From the NCBI GenBank assembly GCA_900550695.1, contig URTF01000001.1:40767-104766 (forward strand): DNA of 64,000 nucleotides. The letters run 5' to 3'. The DNA comes from an uncultured Ruminococcus sp. GTDB lineage: Bacteria; Bacillota; Clostridia; Oscillospirales; Ruminococcaceae. Under the pieces are notes generated by a model. It saw nothing but the letters and a program-made list of their open reading frames with translations. It did not search any database and was not told the DNA's origin. Shown here piece after piece: positions 60,338-64,000 of this stretch (positions are counted from its first letter, which is position 1; the number at the start of each line of letters is the position of its first letter). The position numbers and the translations under genes are program-made.

Positions 60338-60781
60338 TATATGTTTCGGAAGAGCACGCCGTGCAATGGCGAGCTTTACCATTTCATTTGTAACGCTGCG
60401 GGTGTATTTTTTCTTCATTTCGTCCGCTTTTTTCTTGTCCTGCGGCGTTCTTACCCTGCAGGAGAGGTACGGAACAGCATCAAGAGCGTCCGCCATTGCC
60501 TCGGCAAAGCATCTGTCGCAGGTACAGCAGTTGAATCTCTTCAATGCTATCGGCAAAAGCTCGGTTATAAGCTCGGAGCTGACGCAGATCTCGGCAGCTT
60601 CGCTCTGTTTCGTCTCAGGCTCGGCTTTTTCGGCGGCTTTCTGCGTGTTCGTGTGCATTTCTATGACAGACTGCTTGAACTCGTTATCGATTATCGGGTT
60701 TGTCGCAGTGCTTTTTCCCGTTAAAAGCTTCATGACAGCATCGGTCTTGTGCGTGACCTTTGCTGCGGTGCTGCCTGCCAT
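60335..60781 (-). CDS. ComFB-family protein
   Basis: The 148-residue protein has a variable N-terminal 65 residues and then the ComFB core: a helix (SSELITELLPIALKRF), the cysteine motif C-T-C-D-R-C (86-91), a helix ending in DALDAVPYLSC (Cys108) and a basic tail. ComFB proteins bind zinc through such cysteines; members have been reported to bind cyclic dinucleotides and to affect competence or motility. It is the last gene after PilZ and ParA, near the flagellar operon, so a motility-related signalling role is inferred. Confidence 0.75.
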   Translation of the reverse strand: MAGSTAAKVTHKTDAVMKLLTGKSTATNPIIDNEFKQSVIEMHTNTQKAAEKAEPETKQSEAAEICVSSELITELLPIALKRFNCCTCDRCFAEAMADALDAVPYLSCRVRTPQDKKKADEMKKKYTRSVTNEMVKLAIARRALPKHI

Positions 60782-60793
60782 ACAAATTCCTCC

Positions 60794-61570
60794 TTATCTT
60801 TTCTTTTTATCAACAACTATTTCGGGATAAAGCGATTCACAGGCTTTTACATAATCCCTTGCGGCACGGCAGTTCGGCGAATATGTCGTAATTACCTCCT
60901 GATGCGCAGGCGCTTCGGCAGCTGCAACGGAAACGGATATCTTCGTATCGAGTACGACCGTTCCGAGCTGTTCTGCAACTATCTCCGCCATTTCCGCAAC
61001 TTCATCCGCAAGCTGCTGATTTTTAACATATTTTGTAAGGAGTATTCCCCTTATATTGAGCTTTTTATTATAGTATTTCTTGACGGCGAGTATAGTTTCC
61101 CGAAGCTGTGCGATCCCTTGGAGCGAAAGTATCTCGGGTGTCATCGGTATAATGAGATCGTCCGCCGCTGTATAGGCATTTATCGTAAGCACCGAAAGCG
61201 CAGGCGGCGTGTCGATGATGATATAGTCATACTCGTCACGGACGGTTTTGAGTATCTCCCTTAATATGAACTCACGGTGTTCGACGGGAAGTTCGAGTTC
61301 GCTTCCCGAAAGAAGAATATTTGACGTTATAACATCGCAGATGTGCGTAGTTTTTATTGCGCTGCGGATATTGCATACACCCGTCATCACATCGTGGATA
61401 GTGTATCCCCTGTCCTCAGTTCCGAGTGAGAACGAAAGGTTTCCCTGCGGATCCATATCTATTGCGAGGACAGTTTTCCCTCTGCTGCGGAAGATGCCTG
61501 CAAAAGCGGCGCAGGTCGTCGTCTTGCCGACTCCGCCTTTCTGATTTGTTACAACAATAATTTTTGCCAT
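60794..61570 (-). CDS. ParA/Soj-type ATPase
   Basis: This 258-residue P-loop ATPase of the ParA/MinD superfamily has the deviant Walker A NQKGGVGKTTT (9-19, with the signature lysine), a Walker A' AIDMDPQGNLSFSLG and Walker B DYIIIDTPPALSVLT. ParA proteins form DNA- or membrane-bound gradients that place cargo. No parB follows, and the C-terminus has no clear amphipathic membrane helix, so it is neither a standard plasmid partition pair nor clearly MinD. Its neighbours are a PilZ and a ComFB protein, with gaps of 3 and 12 nt. Confidence 0.9.
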   Translation of the reverse strand: MAKIIVVTNQKGGVGKTTTCAAFAGIFRSRGKTVLAIDMDPQGNLSFSLGTEDRGYTIHDVMTGVCNIRSAIKTTHICDVITSNILLSGSELELPVEHREFILREILKTVRDEYDYIIIDTPPALSVLTINAYTAADDLIIPMTPEILSLQGIAQLRETILAVKKYYNKKLNIRGILLTKYVKNQQLADEVAEMAEIVAEQLGTVVLDTKISVSVAAAEAPAHQEVITTYSPNCRAARDYVKACESLYPEIVVDKKKR

Positions 61571-61573
61571 AGA

Positions 61574-62236
61574 TCAAAAGTCCTTATTCTGACGCTGTTT
61601 GAGCTTTTCTCTTTCCGCTATCTGACATTCAAAAATGAAGCGTGCAAGGCGTTCCTCCTGCGACTGGGAGATGTTGAGGAAGTGACAGCCGTAACCGTCA
61701 ACAACGTCCGTTCCCATAACATTCTGAATGCGAAGCACCTCGGTCAGAAGCTCCATATCTCCGCCGAAAAGCTCGAGCATAAGCTGATCCCCCGGCTCGA
61801 AATCGAAGTTCGTTTTCATATAAACGCCGCCGAGATTGATGTTGCAGACGTGGATATTCAGCGGCTTGTCGAAGTTTATAAGCTCCTCATTGCGGATATA
61901 GAAGGGCGAGGTCGTTTCAAATTCGGTATTTATCTTGAACGAAGCACGTCTTTCCTCAAGTGCGATTCCGTCACCGACGTGAAAATTCATCTGATACTCG
62001 GTGGAAAGGTCTACCGAGGTCTTGTATTTCATTCGCACGCCGTTTATATATTCAAAAACAGCGGTTATGTATTCATCTTTTGGAATAAGAGGAAGCCCCG
62101 TACCCTTTATCATAACAAGGTCACGATCCTTGATACGGAAAAAGTCCTTCGGAAAAAACACCGACTTGGTTGCCAGCAGCATTCTGTCCTGACTGTCATA
62201 GATAACAACTCTGCCGACCTTATCCTTTTTTATCAT
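61574..62236 (-). CDS. PilZ-domain protein (YcgR-like) with altered c-di-GMP motif
   Basis: The 220-residue protein has an N-terminal beta domain like the YcgR-N module (about 1-90) and a C-terminal PilZ barrel (about 93-205). The c-di-GMP motif R-x3-R appears as Arg97-A-S-F-Lys101 with an extra Arg96, and the second motif D/N-x-S-x-x-G reads Asn132-I-Asn-L-G-Gly137. Thus both differ by one residue, and binding may be weaker or lost. The start at 62236 is chosen because GGGGGAAGAG precedes it; the frame extends 22 codons further. YcgR-like proteins brake the flagellar motor. Confidence 0.83.
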   Translation of the reverse strand: MIKKDKVGRVVIYDSQDRMLLATKSVFFPKDFFRIKDRDLVMIKGTGLPLIPKDEYITAVFEYINGVRMKYKTSVDLSTEYQMNFHVGDGIALEERRASFKINTEFETTSPFYIRNEELINFDKPLNIHVCNINLGGVYMKTNFDFEPGDQLMLELFGGDMELLTEVLRIQNVMGTDVVDGYGCHFLNISQSQEERLARFIFECQIAEREKLKQRQNKDF

Positions 62237-62316
62237 AACTCTTCCCCCATTGTCCCTTGACCCGACTGAATGATATATCCGTAAACGTTTAAAAAAGCGC
62301 ATAAAGATACATTCTT

Positions 62317-62345
62317 ATTTTATCAAAAAATGCTCGGTTTTGCAA
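62317..62345 (-). promoter_or_regulatory. Sigma-A-type promoter of the PilZ-ParA-ComFB unit
   Basis: On the minus strand TTGCAA (62340-62345) and TAAAAT (62317-62322) are 17 nt apart, 81 bp upstream of the pilZ start chosen here. Confidence 0.65.
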
Positions 62346-62473
62346 CTGTTTTTTTGAACGTTGTAGAAATCAACACATTTCGACATATCTTTTTGTTGAT
62401 TTGCAACAAAGCATAAATAATTTGCCCCGCAGATATTGCATTGAAATGCTGTGCAAAACCTGTCCGATAATCC

Positions 62474-62502
62474 TTGACTGACCCGCAGCTTTTGTGTATA
62501 AT
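62474..62502 (+). promoter_or_regulatory. Sigma-A promoter for the sugar kinase
   Basis: TTGACT (62474-62479), a 17-nt spacer and a perfect TATAAT (62497-62502) lie 53 bp before the start codon. Confidence 0.85.
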
Positions 62503-62555
62503 TGAATAAAAGAAATTATTGTCTATCGACAGATCGGATTTTATGAGGTTTTAAA

Positions 62556-63359
62556 ATGAAAAGGATCAGACTGACTGCACTTCCTTGTTTATGTGCAGAT
62601 GTTTTTTACGGTACCGACACGATCAGACCAGGAGGCGAAGCATTGAATTTTGCCGCCCATGCCTCACGGTTCAGGGATATAGATGTTACACTTCTCGGTG
62701 TTGTCGGAAAAGATAAATATGCGGAAGTGATAATGGAAGCAATATCAAAGCTCGATATTGATAAAAGTCATATTCGCATCGATGAAAGATATCCGACTGC
62801 AAATAATATGACTTATCTTACAGGATCGGGCGACAGGTATTACAAAGATGATTCGTGGAACGGGAAAATTCTCGATAACCTCGTGCTGAATGATACAGAG
62901 ATCCAAGTCCTGTCAGACTCCGATGTAGTTTTTGTTCATTTCTGGGCATCGTGTTTTCCGCAGGTGATCGAACTGAAAAAAACACTCGGCTTTAAGCTTG
63001 CGGTGGATTTTGATGTATACAGAGATTTTTCGGATATGGAACGATACGCTCCGTACGTTGATTTCTTTATGATAAGCGGCTCGGAGGAACTCCTGCCGAG
63101 GTTCAGAGAATTATCGGATAAATACCCCTGCCTGTTCAATATGTCACTTGCAGAACATGGAAGCGTTACCTACTTTAACGGACAGGAATTCAGAGTGCAG
63201 GCTGTGAAAGTTGAGAACATAATTGACACGACAGGGTGCGGCGACAGCTATCATGCCGGATTTGTCTGCTCATATATGCTCGGAAATGATATTGAAAAGG
63301 CAATGAATGTCGGCTCGGAAATCGCAGCGGAAACCTTAAAGCATTATGGCGGCTTCTGA
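62556..63359 (+). CDS. PfkB-family sugar kinase, fructoselysine-6-kinase-like
   Basis: This 267-residue kinase has the PfkB pattern: the N-terminal GGEALNFAAHASRF (sugar binding), the central VVGKDKYAE segment, and the C-terminal signature DTTGCGDSYHAGF (about 227-239) with the catalytic Asp and anion hole. Its short length and the N-terminal details recall FrlD, which phosphorylates fructoselysine. No frl deglycase or transporter lies in the window, so the substrate is uncertain. The gene looks somewhat AT-richer than the flagellar genes and has its own promoter. Confidence 0.82.
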   Translation: MKRIRLTALPCLCADVFYGTDTIRPGGEALNFAAHASRFRDIDVTLLGVVGKDKYAEVIMEAISKLDIDKSHIRIDERYPTANNMTYLTGSGDRYYKDDSWNGKILDNLVLNDTEIQVLSDSDVVFVHFWASCFPQVIELKKTLGFKLAVDFDVYRDFSDMERYAPYVDFFMISGSEELLPRFRELSDKYPCLFNMSLAEHGSVTYFNGQEFRVQAVKVENIIDTTGCGDSYHAGFVCSYMLGNDIEKAMNVGSEIAAETLKHYGGF

Positions 63360-63558
63360 ATAAGCAGAACCACAGCCCCGTCTTTATCATACCCAATTCA
63401 ATAATTACACATTAGCAAAAACCGGATAAGATCACTGACATATCTCTGACCACCTCACCGCAAGGTATTATTTTGTTTAGGTTTTCAGAGAACCCCATAA
63501 TTGTAAAATAAGGAAATATGACTGTCCGACAAATCGGGATTTATTAAGGAGGATATGG

Positions 63559-64000
63559 ATGAAACTGTTTTTATGTTCGCACTTTTCAAGTGTAGGAAGT
63601 TTGATAAAAGAAGAAATTGATAACAAGAAAGTCGCATTTATTCCCACAGCTTCGCTGCGTGAAGGCTATACCGGTTATGTCGGCTCGGCTCGAAAGCTAT
63701 TCAATAAACTGGGAGCAGCCGTAACGGAAATTGATATTTCAACGGAGGCTTATTTAACGATACAGTCCGTTTTTGAAGATGCGGATGTGATATATTTTAC
63801 TGGTGGAAATTCTTTCTTCCTTATGGACCAGCTCCGTAAAACGGGAACGGATGAGCTATTGAAGAAGGAATTGGCAAAGGGAAAACTGATGATTGGTGAA
63901 TCGGCGGGTGCGATTATATGCGCTCCAACTATCCAATATATTGAACAAATGGATGAAAAGCCGGAGGACTACTCACAAGAAGATGATGCAGGGCTTGATT
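63559..64000 (+). CDS. Peptidase S51 (dipeptidase E-like), 3' end outside window
   Basis: The open frame begins at the ATG at 63559 with AAGGAGG 6 nt before it and runs off the window. The visible 147 residues have the class I glutamine-amidotransferase-like fold of S51 peptidases. KLFLCSHFSSVGSLI opens it, then the AFIPTAS strand, IYFTGGNSFFLMDQLRK, and the nucleophile elbow IGESAGAI with the catalytic Ser. Relatives cleave N-terminal Asp-X dipeptides, but many Firmicutes copies have unknown substrates. It lies 200 bp after the sugar kinase. Confidence 0.88.
   Translation, partial: MKLFLCSHFSSVGSLIKEEIDNKKVAFIPTASLREGYTGYVGSARKLFNKLGAAVTEIDISTEAYLTIQSVFEDADVIYFTGGNSFFLMDQLRKTGTDELLKKELAKGKLMIGESAGAIICAPTIQYIEQMDEKPEDYSQEDDAGLD

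Noticed and set aside
60794..61570. Plasmid-type partition locus or FlhG
   Set aside because: No parB or centromere-like repeat array follows the ParA gene, and no FlhG-type N-terminal motif or flhF neighbour is seen; it is therefore called only ParA/Soj-type.

Overview
This window is chromosomal DNA from a motile, Gram-positive-type bacterium, most likely a member of the Clostridia (Oscillospiraceae/Ruminococcus-like; the family is an inference, not a database result). The clues are a flagellar gene order of the Bacillus/Clostridium kind (FlbD, FliY, CheC, CheD, a FliW-CsrA pair, a YviE-type DUF6470 protein, no P- or L-ring genes), SpoVG, a YtrA-type GntR regulator, a probable pyrophosphate-type phosphofructokinase and AAGGAGG-like ribosome binding sites. 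Nothing marks it as phage or plasmid.

Layout. At 1-710 lie a cut-off GNAT acetyltransferase (+), a MITE-like palindrome and tRNA-Arg(CCG) (-). At 767-9464 (-) is the late flagellar operon flgM-flgN-flgK-flgL-yviE-fliW-csrA-fliD-fliS-fliT-like, behind a textbook sigma-28 promoter. From 9.7 to 31.9 kb comes housekeeping DNA: a PHP phosphatase, DegV, a GH25 lysozyme/aldose epimerase/FapA operon, a NAD and CoA metabolism run (rsmD, coaD, pncA-like, pncB), a GntR-ABC transporter operon, pyruvate kinase divergent from phosphofructokinase, a NUDIX hydrolase, SpoVG, two small hypothetical genes, and murC-lexA-CPBP protease. From 59995 down to 32179 (-) runs the early flagellar operon of 31 genes (flgB to cheD, then punA and a small membrane protein), preceded by a sigma-A promoter and closed by a strong terminator. 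Upstream of it, on the same strand, is a three-gene unit PilZ-ParA-ComFB (62236-60335). The window ends with a PfkB-family sugar kinase and a cut-off S51 peptidase (+).

How it works together. The early operon makes the basal body, export gate, ATPase, motor, switch, hook and FliA (sigma-28). FlgM, encoded first in the late operon, should hold FliA until the hook is complete; FliA then drives the sigma-28 promoter for flgM, the junction proteins, cap, chaperones and the FliW/CsrA flagellin-translation control. Flagellin, fliL, flhF, flhG and cheA/B/R/W are not in the window.

The most interesting items are the PilZ-ParA-ComFB unit beside a flagellar operon that lacks flhF/flhG; a FliY whose CheY-docking peptide sits inside a long Met/Gln/Pro-rich linker; a FliP with a secreted-type leader and acidic linker; oversized FlgD and FlgL; a GntR gene that seems to start at a non-AUG codon; and several families of short palindromic repeats that abut stop codons.
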